The position numbers and the translations under genes were made by a program. From the NCBI GenBank assembly GCA_949128115.1, contig OX421967.1:20786635-20850634 (forward strand): 64,000 nt of DNA, in the 5' to 3' direction. This document shows positions 31,944 to 43,455 of the stretch, in pieces. This stretch comes from Anaspis maculata (taxonomy: Eukaryota > Arthropoda > Insecta > Coleoptera > Scraptiidae). How positions within the stretch are numbered: the first letter of the stretch is position 1; each line of letters starts with the position of its first letter. A model generated the notes under the pieces. The model had not been told where the DNA came from. It did no database searches and worked only from the letters and a program-made list of their open reading frames with translations.

Positions 31944-34900
31944 CAGTCGCTGGCCCTAAGATCCGTAGAAATTTTGAGGTGGACAAAGTTTCTCTTCGGA
32001 TCCTGTTAGGACATGCCTAGAGAATGAAAAAAATCTTGGGTGGCCTTCTGACGTATGGGTCATAAGGTCGCAGGACGCCATTTTATGTTCTGCAGACCCA
32101 ATGACAAGATTTTGACATTTTGAGATCTTGCTTGAGCACACATTGAAAAACTGATGAGTTATTCGAATTCCTGAGAGCATTTTCTGTCAGGTGGGACTAT
32201 TTTGACGTTTATAGAACGCCCGTGTGAAGATGGTGTGGTGGTGAGAAGAAGAAACCGCATCACCAGCACACAAATGCTGCACCATTAGAAGTTTTTTTTT
32301 TCTCGTATATTCCCAAACACCTACATCAACATGATTCATATCGTTAGATGCCCAGAAAAATGCTCTACAAGATTAGACTAGCTCGCGGATTCCATCGTGA
32401 ACAAGTGAAAGTAAGGGCCCATCACAATCGAATAGAATGCGGCGTTCAGGTCACAAAGACAGTGTTTTTCAACACATTTTATCATTTTCCAATCCTTTAC
32501 AGTAGAGCTATGTCAACTTGTTTGCACTTGTTCGACTTCTTATTAAATGCACTACAAGATAAGACAAGCTTGTAAAACCTGTTCGAAGTATTTCGAGATC
32601 TGGGACGATTTAAAAAAACCGAAAGTTTTAAATTTTGCCGAATTTGCCTTTCTTCTGTGAAGACTTTGATTTGTTTCGGTCTATTTCAGAATACATATCG
32701 CAACTTTCTCATACTCGCTGAATTCTTTATTAAATTCTCTACAAGACGTAACCAATGTAGAAATTGTACCGAGAATATTTCAATATATGAGACGATTTTA
32801 AAAATATAAAAAATTCTAATTTTGGTTAATTGGATGTAACGTGTACCGAGCTTCATTTGTTTTCCGCCTTTTCTAGAATACCTATTGGATATCGCTCATA
32901 TTCCTTGGATTCGCTATTAAATTTCTTAGAAGGTACAGTTAGCGTTAGAGCCCTACTGACAGGAGGGATTTCGGGATCTGAGTTGAATCTGCAAAGATGA
33001 ACATTCATAATTTTAGAATTTTGTGTGATGGGGGGCGACCTATGCAGGGTTCGTGCGGTGTTCGTTTCTCTTTTTTTTTCTATAATGGTACTTATTGAAG
33101 TTCGCTTTATAGTCGTTTGAATTCCTTATTAAAGGTCCTTCAACCAATGATCTACTATGTACAGGGTGTTCACGCGAGACGGATACCCCCCCCCCCATAA
33201 AAAACTTCCCCTTCAAGATAATTCAAAGAAGAAAAAACTTTCCTGGAACAATTTTTGCTGTAGTCTCTGAATATGTCAAGTATAATATTCTATTACGTCC
33301 CATATACAGGATGTCGCAATTTTTTTTGGAATTTTTTCATCATCACAATCGATGCATATTGTTGTGATTACAAATATGCATGACACGTTTCAAATTTTTT
33401 CTAAAAAAAAATTGAAAATTCACGGTGGGACCTCAAAAAAAATATATTTTTTTCGGAAAGATCGATTCATTTTAGGAATCAAATATGTCCCGAATATTTG
33501 TTCAGTCATTTTATATCATTCTATGTCATTTAACAGTGAAACAAAATATCCTGGACATATTTGAATTCTGAAATGGGTGAATCATTCTCAAAAAGTGGAT
33601 GTTTTTAAAGATGGCATTGTAGATTTTTTAATTTTTTTTTCAAGAAAATCTAGAAGTTCATTGCATATTCCTAATTAGGATAACAATGTGCATCGATTGT
33701 GATGATGAAAGACAAAGTGTTTTGGAAAAAAAAATCAAATTGCGACACCCTGTATATGGAACGAAGTAGAAAATTGTACTTGACATATTCAGAAACTACG
33801 GCAAAAATTGTTCCAGGAAAGTTTTTTCTTTTTCAAGTTCTCGCAAAGGGGAAGTTTTTTATGGGGAGGGTATCCATCTGGCGTGAACACCCTGTACTTG
33901 TATGATTAGGATCTATCCATATTTCAAATTGAAAACCTCGTAGGTACGTCGCTTGGAGCTGTTCTGTTCAGGAGAGGGAAGAAATAACTTTTTCCTTATG
34001 TCCTGTCTGACAACTCGTCAGAGTGTTTTTATGTGTTATTACGTAATCTACGAATGTAATGCTTTTAGCAAAATTCAGCTGTCATTTTAGTTTTGTAAGG
34101 TTGGTAGGTAGGCACCTTAAAACGTGACAGAAGAGATCACAAATATTACAAAAAGTCAGCTTACCAGGTTTTCCTTCAATATAAGTTCCGCTATATGTCG
34201 GTTATTTCGAAATTTAGGATGAAACTCTCGAAATGGACTCCACTGATAGACGGACTTACTCTTTCAAAACTAGAAGAGACTGAAAAAAATTGAATTCTTC
34301 ACAAAAAAACAGGTTGTTCTGTCCAACGACACAGATGTGTTTGTTGCACTAGTTCATTTCTACATATGAGACCTTCGACGAAAATGGACTCGTTGAACTG
34401 ATATGAGATAGAAAAACAGCAACAGATATCATACCAATCCGCATTATCGTGGATAGGGACAGGATAAGTCCTTCTGTCAGTATAATAGTATGAAGCCAAT
34501 TTCAATAAGTACCATTGTAGAAAAAAAAAAACACCGCACAAACCCTGCATAGGTCGCCCCCCATCACACAAAATTATAAAATTATGAATGTTCATCTTTG
34601 CAAATTCAACTCAGATCCCGAAATCCCTACTGTCAGTAGGGCTTTTACACTAACTGTACCTTATAAGAAATTTAATAGCGAATCCAAGGAATATAAGCAA
34701 TATCCAATAGGTATTCTAGACAAGGCGGAAAACAAATGAAGCTCGGTACACGTTACATCCAATTAACCAAAATTAGAATTTTTCATATTTTTAAAATCGT
34801 CTCATATTTTGAAATATTTTCGGTACAATTTCTACATTGGTTACGTCTTGTAGAGAATTTAATAAAGAATTTAGCGAGTATAAGAAAGTTGCGATATGTA

Positions 34901-35650
34901 TTCTGAAAGAGACCGAAACAAATCAAAGTCTTCACAGAAAACAGGCAAATTTGGCAAAATTTAAAACTTTCGTTTTTTTTAAATCGCCCCAGATCTCGAA
35001 ATACTTGAAACAAGTTTTACAAGCTTATCTTATCTTGTAGTGCATTTAATAAGAAGTCGAACAAGTGCAAACAAGTTGACATACCTCTACTGCAAAGGAT
35101 TGGAAAATGATAAAATGTGTTGAAAAGCACTGTCTTTGTGACCTGAACACCGCATTCTATTAGATTGTGATGGGCCCTTACTTTCACTTGTTTACGATGG
35201 AATCCGCGAGTTAGTCTAATCTTGTAGAGCATTTTTCTGGGCATCTAACGATATGAATCATGTTGATGTAGGTGTTTGGGAATATACGAAAAAAAAAAGA
35301 AATTTCTAATGGTGCAGCATTTGTGTGCTGGTGATGCGGTTTCTTCGTCTCACCACCACACCATCTTCACACGGGCGTTCTATAAACGTCAAAATAGTCC
35401 CACCTGACAGAAAATGCTCTCAGGAATTCGAATAACTCATCAGTTTTTCAATGTGTGCTCAAGCAAGATCTCAAAATGTCAAAATCTTGTCATTGGGTCT
35501 GCAGAACATAAAATGGCGTCCTGCGATCTTATGACCCATACGTCAGAAGGCCACCCAAGATTTTTTCCATCCTCTAGGCATGTCCTAACAGGATCCGAAG
35601 AGAAACTTTGTTCACCTCAAAATTTCTACGGATCTTAGGGCCAGCGACTG
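31944..35650. mobile_element. 3.7-kb giant palindrome, arms about 1.17 kb and nearly identical
   Basis: CAGTCGCTGGCCCTAAGATC at 31944 pairs with GATCTTAGGGCCAGCGACTG ending at 35650. Pairing continues almost without gaps to about 33118 and 34484 (TACTTATTGAA / TTCAATAAGTA). Mirror frames of 74-75 codons at 31956-32180 (minus) and 35414-35638 (plus) differ at only a few residues, showing how similar the arms are. The frames are short and of unknown nature; I take them as by-products. The spacer of about 1.36 kb holds a separate TACAGGGTGTTCACG element (33160-33896). No TA or 8-bp duplication is evident at the ends. Confidence 0.75.
33160..33896. mobile_element. 737-bp MITE (TACAGGGTGTTCACGCG ends) in the palindrome centre
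   Basis: TACAGGGTGTTCACGCGAGA pairs with the right end ...GGCGTGAACACCCTGTA; also paired are CCATAAAAAACTTCCCCTT, CTTTCCTGGAACAATTTTTG, TGAATATGTCAAGTA and ATCACAATCGATGCA. Partial copies occur at 46475-46780, 50054-50362 and 51090-51445. Inside, TATACAGGATGTCGCAATTT and its partner (CGACACCCTGTATA) look like a further element nested at about 33304-33757. Confidence 0.7.
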
Positions 35651-35783
35651 GACTAGTTTGGGCGGTCTCGTCATGTGGGGACCCTATAAGAGTATAGGGA
35701 CAGGGGTGACGGAAATTCAAACGAGTTTCAAAAAAATCGTTCAATCAAAAAAAAAATCAATATCGTAGTCATAATAGTGGAGT

Positions 35784-35917
35784 GGGTAGTATTGATAAAA
35801 AATTAGCGTAAGCATTTGCTTACATCCCAGAGGAGTAGCTAAGAAAAGTATGCTTAGCAACTCGTCAAAGACCTGAGCAAAAGCTTATGCTAATTTTTTT
35901 ATTAATAGGTACTACCC
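35784..35917. mobile_element. 134-bp hairpin MITE (GGGTAGTA ends)
   Basis: GGGTAGTATTGATAAAAAAT faces ATTTTTTTATTAATAGGTAC...TACCC, and TTAGCGTAAGCATTTGCT faces AGCAAAAGCTTATGCTAA. A GTAGCTAAG...CTTAGCAAC pair sits near the loop. Confidence 0.65.
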
Positions 35918-35999
35918 AATGGCTGGATTCAGAAGATCGGTCATAGCGTATGATGCATTGATTTTCTTTGGCCTACCGTTTTCAAGATTGTTCCGATAT

Positions 36000-36170
36000 T
36001 GGCTGGAGACTCCGACTTGCTGGACAAGCTACAAACCCGGAGATTTCGATGCGGGGATAGACCACACTCCGTACAACTGGCGGAGGAGCCGTTCGAAAGC
36101 TCGCCGGATTCATTGCGAAGCTGCTGGCTGGACTTTTTTGGAGCTCTCCCAAATAGACAAAACTTGAAAA
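36000..36170 (+). repeat. dispersed TGGCGGAGGAGCCG repeat (copy 2)
   Basis: CAAACCCGGAGATTTCGATGC.GGGATAG, CCACA..CCGTACAA.TGGCGGAGGAGCCG and GCTCTCCCAA.TAGACAAAACTT match 57430-57548 in order; the GGCGGAGGAGCCG core also matches 9740. Frame reading QLAEEP is shared. Unknown family. Confidence 0.5.
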
Positions 36171-36470
36171 TGTACAACATATTTGTTGTTTGTTAAACAT
36201 TATGTTAAACTGTCGACACATCGTCCCTCAAAGTCAATGGGAATATCGAGCCGAAATAATACAGATAAGATTCGATCAATGAAAAACGGAATCGATTCAA
36301 TAAACCGTTTGGAAGATATGAAAGATCTACTGAGAAAAAGCTTAACCTTAACAAAAAATGACGAGAAAAAGAGCGACCACATCATAGCCTCCGCTACTCC
36401 GTATGGCGGCGATACTTGAAACTTTTGTAGTGAGGAATGAGGATGCATTGTTGACGCTTTGTGCCATGTA

Positions 36471-39161
36471 GTACGGACGTTAAAGGAACCAACCTCATAC
36501 ATTTTATCCCGATGCAAAACGCTTTTGCACGTGAGTAGTAGGTACCTACAGGTAATTTTTAAGAAAAGGTGCCCCGATGGGACCCACGACTGGCGTGCTT
36601 CCTAAGCAGAGGCGTATCTACGGGGGGGCAAATGGGGCGCGTGCCATTGGCGCACTTTGATCCTCAGGGCGCAAATGAAAGGAAATAATAGATAAAAATG
36701 TAAAAAATGAGAAATGAAAAAATGAAATAATGTAGATATTTGAACTGTTGGGTATAATTCGTGTGAGCAATAATTGACAAGGGAAATGGGAAAGAGAAAG
36801 AGGGAAATTACCAAAACCAATACATTCAAACAGACGATTAACTTTCGACTTTTTCATCTGATCCAGATAAAGCCTAATAGGAGGGCCCGATTTGTCGTTG
36901 GCCCGCCTGAATTCTGAAAAAAAAATTATTCAGGGGCGCAATTTTCATGTTTTGCCCTGGGCGCAATTTACCCTAGATACGCCACTGTTCCTAAGAGGTC
37001 GAAGGTCCAAAAAATTACCATTTTTGAAATCGTTATTTTTTCCATACTTTTTTCGCTGGACTATATATTTTCAAGGTCGAGGAACACAATTAGTGGGGTT
37101 GGTAGGCATTCCTATACGGCATTTAATGATACAGAAAATTCCTTTTGCCTGAGTGTTCTACAAGCCCTAACGAACGATATTAGAAGGGGAAGCACAAAAA
37201 CTTCCCCTTAGGGGGGCCGCAGTGGGCCCTGTCAAGTTGACGGTCCAAGAACTCCTACCAAACCATCTTTCAAGTTCGTTGTATCACTCAAATGGGGATG
37301 ATGTGACTCCATTGTGAATCTCGATGGCATTGGTCGCCATGTCTCTCCCATCCTTCATGCTTGAAAAAATAATTTCTTCAGGAGGTCAGAGAAATCACTT
37401 TTTATTTTTTTAAACATACAAGAGGACGCAAAGGTGGCATGTTTTGTGTCTTAACCTGTTATATGGCATTCCCAAAATCCTATTATATGAAGTCAATTTT
37501 CCAAATTTCCAATTTTGGCCTGATTGGTAGGCTAAGAATTAGGTATTTTTCGACATCCAGTTCAGACGTACCTTTTCCAATGTCCAACTGGATGTAACTG
37601 AAATAATCGCAGAGGTGGATAGACTGAACTATTTTCTAAACATTATGTCGAGAAAATCAATCCTTAACCGCACATGGAGAGTACACAAATTATTTTTCTT
37701 CCGGTCGGTCGAATTGCGATGCCTACTACGCCCGTCAGGGAGAACGCTGAGCATCGCCAGACTAAACTAGTATGAAAACAGCCTAAACGAATTCAAAACT
37801 GCATGAAACACTCATTATGTGGTTCGACATTCAATTCTGATTCAGCACTCAGAGTTTTAGTCAGTTTTGAATTTGTTTTGGCTGTTTTCATAATAAATTA
37901 GGCTGGCGATGCTCAGCGTTCTCCCTGATGCTGACGGGCGTAGTAGGCATCGCAATTCGACCGACCGAAAGGAAGATAATTTGTGTACACTCTATGTGCG
38001 GTTTAGAATTGATTTTCTCGACATAATGTTGAGAAAATAGTTCATTGTGTCCACCTCTGATGATGATTTCAATAATCTTCAGTTGGACACTGAAAAAAGT
38101 ACGTCTGAACTGGATGTTAAAAAATACCTACTTCTTAGCCTACCAATCAACCCATAATCGAGAATTTGAAAAACTGACTTCATAATAGGATTTTGGGAAT
38201 GCCAAATAACAGGTTAAGACACAAAACAGGCCAACTTCGCATCCTCTTGTATGTATAAAAAAATAAAAAGTGATTTCTCTGACCTCCCGAAGAAATTATT
38301 TTTTCAAGCATGAAGGATGAAAGAGACAATGTCCGCAATGTCGGAAGAAAAATGTTGTCATGACTGAAATACGGCTCCGATGCCAGTTTTTCATATGGTG
38401 TTCAATAGAGAAAACCATTTTTATGCCTTGAAATGAAGAAATTTACCAAATCAAAGCTACATTTTGACCCTGGCCTAATTTTTCCTGTGAAATAGGACGT
38501 TTGGTCACATCAAGTTTTGACATGATACATCTCAAGAAACAAAATCACTCCGTGACTTTGTGAAAACCGGAAAAAAGTTCAGCAAATGATATTCTTGTGT
38601 CAACTAGCCCAAACTTACTGACTAAGTCAAAATCATAGTTATAATAATATTGAACAATGGTAGGAGTAGAATTACAAAACATCAATTTTGAGGGTAAAAA
38701 AAATCATGTTTCTTCTGATCAAACCGGTTTAAACACGTCTCTATCAAAATTTCATACTTATTTTTGGAATCAGAATAAGCGATTTGGTCAGAAATGACAC
38801 CAAACATGTCAAACAAAGTGTTAGTTACGGTTTACCAGAAGACTTGTAAAAAAACACACCTCGGTCCCTTCACAGACGTCTGGTACGCCACTGGTGCATG
38901 ACATCTTCTGGAAACCTATTGTATTGTGTTCCTCGACCTTGAAAATATATAGTCCATTGAAAAAAGTATGAAAAAAGCAACGATTTCAAAAATGGTAATT
39001 TTTTGGACCTTCGACCTCTTAGGGAGCACGCCAGTTGCGTGTCCCATCGGAGCACCACTTCTCAGAAATTACCTGTAAGTACCTACTACTCACGTGCAAA
39101 AGCGTTTTGCATCAGAATGAAATGCAAGGTTGGGTCTGATATGTGCCGCTAACGTCCGTAC
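36471..39161. mobile_element. 2.7-kb compound palindrome
   Basis: Outer arms: GTACGGACGTTA (36471) / TAACGTCCGTAC (to 39161), GCAAAACGCTTTTGCACGTG / CACGTGCAAAAGCGTTTTGC, and AAGGTCCAAAAAATTACCATTTTTGAAATCGTT with its complement, reaching about 37096 and 38928. Inner arms: about 37340-37805 against 37860-38331 (GCGATGCCTACTACGCCCGTCAG words, AGCATGAAGGA words). The left outer arm carries a hAT-type MITE (36607-36987) absent from the right arm. The segment 38345-38895 has no partner in the left arm and ends with GTACGCCACTG, like a hAT-type end. Confidence 0.7.
36607..36987. mobile_element. 381-bp hAT-type MITE with 8-bp target duplication
   Basis: Ends CAGAGGCGTATCTACGGGG and ...CCCTAGATACGCCACTG are inverted copies. 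The 8-bp direct repeat TTCCTAAG flanks it at 36599-36606 and 36988-36995. The partner arm of the palindrome (about 39012-39026) shows the empty site, GGGAGCACGCC on plus, with no insert. CAGNGGCGNA ends plus 8-bp duplications are the hallmark of the hAT superfamily. No transposase; short shadow frames only. Confidence 0.9.
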
Positions 39162-39282
39162 TAACGTGAACCAGGTTCAACTAACCAAGCTCAGGTCGAC
39201 ATAATCTGTTAGTTTTCTCACTGATTCATAACTAATAATGTGATAACAGTTTATTAGTCAACGAATCGTGTAATAAATGGCG

Positions 39283-39350
39283 AGTGTCGTAAACCATCCG
39301 AATGGGTTATAGCCATTACATGCACGAGAGTAGAATGCTGTGACTATGCT
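39283..39350 (+). repeat. diverged direct repeat, partner at 44527-44590
   Basis: TGGCGAGTGTCGTAAA.CATCCGAAT, AGCCATTAC, CGAG.AGTAGAAT and CTTT.TC.A are shared with 44527-44590 in the same orientation. It could be old LTR pieces or a dispersed repeat; nothing else in the interval supports an LTR element. Confidence 0.4.
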
Positions 39351-39523
39351 TTGTCTACGATATCGCTCGTAGTTTTAACAGAAGAAGAATTTGCAAGTTG
39401 CAAAAGTGTTAAGACTCACAGTAATTACTTTGACAAGTAGTGCTGCGTTTCTATGACTTCGCACTTGCATTCTTGTAATTGGTCCCAAATAGTGATTTTC
39501 CAGTTATTACTTACTCACGGGGA

Positions 39524-39866
39524 GGAGCTTGTGGTGTGGTTAGTTAGCGCGTTCGACTGCCACTCCAGAGGTCGCGGGTTCGATCTCCGCCGGGGACGGA
39601 TTTTCGGCCTCGAAAAACAAGCTCCTTGGTTTAGTTGGAATGCTTGCTAAATGCAAGACGCGCCGTGTGTCGCATAGCACGTAAAATACGAACGATGGTG
39701 CCGACCCCATGCGATGTTGGTGGTCGTTAAAAATCCCTACCCTGTGTTGGAACACACAGGGGTTCGGCAAAATTTCCGGTATAGTGGGGGAAAGCATTCA
39801 CCGGCGTCGGTGTTAGGCCTCGTTGCGGAAATAGGCCGACGTTAAATAAACGAATAAAAAAAAAAA
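39524..39866 (+). mobile_element. full-length tRNA-derived SINE with 15-bp target duplication
   Basis: About 343 bp. The 5' part is tRNA-like, with a GTGGTTAGTTAGCGCG D-arm region and a B box GGTTCGATCTC (39578-39588). The body includes AGCATTCACCGGCGTCGG, and the 3' end is AAATAAACGAAT followed by a pure A tail. The direct repeat ACTTACTCACGGGGA flanks it exactly (39509-39523 and 39867-39881). Transcription would start at the head under Pol III, and a LINE RT would supply copying. Partial copies at 4870-5046 and 12925-13046 define the family. The perfect duplication marks a recent insertion. Confidence 0.92.
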
Positions 39867-39932
39867 ACTTACTCACGGGGAACAGGGCTTCGGTTTCGGC
39901 TCATTAATCACTGGCCGCGAGTTGATAATATA

Positions 39933-42341
39933 CTGACGGACAAAATTAGCGTTACACTTTTTCAAAATACTGGCACAGACGAACCCGTCAACAGATTTTT
40001 CCAAAATTTTTTGAGGAGCAAGCTTGAAGTGTTTTCCTCAAGTCCACAAACGCGCAAAAACGTGGTCCGGACGATGACTGAGTTGTACGGTCTGAAAGGT
40101 AGAAATGACCAGAAACCATTTTCGCAGAATTTTCCAACACATTCAAGAGATGTTCCTAAGGCTGCAGAAGAGATGGTTTTCACTTAAAATCGTGTCAGTA
40201 GGTGGTTCATACCCTCTGTAGTCTTCCTGCATGATTTAAACCGTAAAAAATGTTCACCCACTCGGTGTTAGTTCTTTGTTCAATGAAATGAGAAAATTTC
40301 AATATGATTTCCAAAAATTCTTTGTGTGATTGGAAAATCGGTTTTTTACGTACTTGAGAAGGTAATGCAGCAGAAAATGATTTGAAAAATTTCTTGTCTC
40401 CTTCGCAACCTCTTCATGTGGTAAGTCATTTCCTTATCATGAGCTGATAATCCGTTGTCGGAAGAATCGAAACAGTCCCGGTGATACCTCAAGGTTCATT
40501 GGAACCTCAGAGCGCCATCGGCTTGGTATCCGACCCTCGAGGTCCTCGATTAACCATAATTTAACACCTTGTTGGTACCCTCTACAAGAATGGTAAAGGA
40601 AGCAGATTTTTTCAAACTCGCTCGAAAAAATGCTTCTTCATTTGCCATTTATCTGATCTGTTAACTCAAATGCACAAAAAATCCTCATCTTGTGTTTTGA
40701 AGTCAATTTTTGTGACTTCCGTACATCAACTTGCACCCAGTGCAACTTTTAGGATTTTTATCGCATTTTATTTATCGTTCGTCAAGAGAAACCTCGATGC
40801 CTTCATTCATCAACGTAATCATGAAAATGCATACATAGTTCCTAAGAGTCACGCAATCAGCCTTTATTTTGGATGTTGCAATGGGTTTTCCCAGGTGCGA
40901 ACAGCCGGTCGGGTTGGCGGGTTGCTATGCTAGAGTACGTGGCTCGTACACAGGAAGTTTTAAAAAGTTTATTTGTCATCCTGTGCAACCAAAGGAGCCT
41001 TCCAAGGACTGGTGGTAACTCGTATTCCGGTAACAAAGGACTACCCGAGGATTTTCAATCCTTGCAATCCTATCGTTGGTAATTTTGTATCGCTTGAATA
41101 TTTTTTTCTGACAAGCGTCAACGTCAGGATCAGGCAGCAGTACCTTATTAATTGCTGTTAATTTACAATAATGAAAGGTATGATTCACATTCCGCAAAAT
41201 TATCAACGACAGGATTGCAAGGATTGAAAATCTTCAGGTAGACCTTTGTTCTCGAAATACGAGTTACCACCAGTCCTTGGAAGGCTTCTTTGGTTGCGCA
41301 GAATGACGAATCAACTTTAAAAAACTTCCTGGGTACGAGCCACGTACTCTAGCATAGCAACCCGCCAACCCGACCGGGTGTTCGCACCTGGGAAAACCCA
41401 TTGCAACATCCAAAATAAAGGCTGATTGCGTGACTCTGAGGAACTGTGTGTGCATTTTCGTGATTACGTTGATGAATGAAGGCATCGAGGTTTCTCTTGA
41501 CAAACGATGAATAAAATTCGACAGAAATCCTAGAAGTTGCACTGGGTGCAAGTTGATGCACAGAAGTCACAAAAATTGACTTGAAAACACAAGATGAGGA
41601 TTTTTTGTGCATTTGACTATACAGATCGGATAAGTGGCAAATGAAAAATCATTTTCTCGAGCGAGTTCAAGAAAATTTGCTTCCTGTACCATTCTTGTAG
41701 AGGGTACCAACAAGGTGTTAAATTATGGTTAATCGAGGACCTCGAATTGCGCTCGATGGCGCTCTGAGGTTCCAATGAACCTTGAGGTATCACCGAGACT
41801 GTTTTGATTCTTTCGACAACGGTTTATCAGCTGATGGTAAGAAAATGACTTACCACATGAAGAGGTTGCGAAGGAGACAAGAAATGTTTTCAACCATTCG
41901 CTGCTGCATTACCTTCTCAAGTACGTGAATAACAGATTTTCCAATTACACAAAGCATTTTTGAAAATCATACGTAAATTTTTTCATTTCATTAAACAAAG
42001 AACTAACACTGAGTGGGTGAACATTTTGCGTTGTTCAAATCATGCAGGAAGACTACAAAGAGTATGAACCACCTACTGACACGATTTTAAGTGAGAACTA
42101 CCTTTTCTGCAGCATTAGGAAAATCTCTTGAATGTGTTGGAAAATTCTACGAAAATGGTTTCTGGTCATTTCTACCTTTTAGACCGTACAACTCAGTCAT
42201 CTTGAGGACCACGTCTTTGCGCGTTTGTGGACTTGAAGAAAACACTTCAAGCTTGCTCCTCGAAAAATTTTGAGAAAATCTGTTGACGGGTTCGTCTTCG
42301 CCAATATTTTAAAAAAGTGTAACGCTAATTTTGTCCGTCAG
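39933..42341. mobile_element. 2.4-kb Tc1/mariner-like giant palindrome, TA at both ends
   Basis: CTGACGGACAAAATTAGCGT at the left and ACGCTAATTTTGTCCGTCAG at the right, each flanked by TA. The arms, about 1.2 kb each, pair almost continuously to a centre near 41130 (AATAAGGTACTGCTGCCTG region). Mirror frames of 87 codons (40670-40933 plus, 41349-41612 minus) are about 85-90% identical. They begin MHKKSSSCV and do not resemble a Tc1 transposase. The end sequence style (CTGACGGACAAAAT) resembles Tc1-like tips. A transcript across it would be one hairpin of more than 1 kb. Confidence 0.75.
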
Positions 42342-43257
42342 TATAGTATACTATTCAACAAGCGGGTAATGATTGCTTCTTACTCATGTAGTGTAACCCC
42401 CTTTTTCGATGTTATTGCTGTAGTGTATCCTGGTCTCACGGCACCATTCTGTAATGTCCCTAGGTCACGGCATCACTTCTGTAGTATAACGTAGTTTTCC
42501 CGTTTTCGATGTTGGCAGCGATCGTCGTTGTTTCTTCCCTTCCCCACGTCGTTTACATTTTACCTACGTTGTGTTGAGTTCTTACTCAAGATGAGAATGT
42601 GTCGTTGGGGATGAGGTTTGATTCTTAAATGAAACGCGAATGAAATGCAAGCAAAATGAATGTTTATTGAAAACCAATGGCAAAGTTTTAAATGAATTTG
42701 TTTCTTTTCTCAAAACACCTCACAACAAGAAATTGACAGTGATAAAATGACACAACATGGACGGAGAACAACAGAGCACAAACAAATGAAACAAGGAAAA
42801 TCATCACAAATTATTTAGACAATGCAGGAATTTACAACAATAAAATGAACACAAAATCAGATTAACAAAACAAAACAAGAAATCATGAAACATGTCAAAC
42901 TGTCAATTTAATCGCAAAGGAAAAGTGACGTATTCGCTGACAGGCACACCTGGGAAGAACACGTCAAAGAAACCCATGCGTATTGCCTGGTTGATTGCTG
43001 AAAAATCCCTTCCCAAATGATCTGAACAAAAGTCAAGTGTGAATGAGTAATGATGAAATGACAGAGAAGTCACTCCAGTAATGCATTGATCAAGTCAGCG
43101 TGAATCGGTGCTTGAACCTCTTTGAAACGTTTGTTTCGTTTACAAGTTATTCACGTAACAACAAAAGAAAACTTTACGCTCAGCAATTATTCTTTACACT
43201 TTACAAACAAAAGAAAAGAAGTCAAATTGATAGATAGGCAAATGATGAAGAAATGAT
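42342..43257. other. unique DNA, no supported gene
   Basis: More even base composition than most of the window, and no repeats noticed apart from a TCACGGCA.CA..TCTGTA.T phrase that occurs twice near 42440 and 42470. Confidence 0.35.
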
Positions 43258-43455
43258 CAGTAAACGAGTAGATAAATCAGCCAGAAACAAATGACATGTA
43301 AACAAGTGGATAAATCAGCAGGAAACAAATGATCAGTAAACAAGTCAATAAATCAGCAGGAAACAAATAATAAGTAATGGTGTAGGTAAATAAACAAGAA
43401 ACAAACAAGAGATAAATAGGTAGATAAATAAACAAAAAACAGGTGAGAAATAAAT
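43258..43455. repeat. degenerate tandem repeat (about 38-bp units)
   Basis: Units of the form GTAAACAAGT.(G/C)ATAAATCAGCAGGAAACAAATGA are repeated about four times, then decay into AAATAAACAAGAAACAAACAAG. The hydrophobic minus-strand frame at 43277-43594 is a translation of this low-complexity DNA and not a real membrane protein. Confidence 0.6.

Noticed and set aside
40670..41612. Paired 87-codon frames as a conserved gene family
   Set aside because: They are mirror images in the two arms of one palindrome, so their similarity reflects the DNA and not selection on protein.
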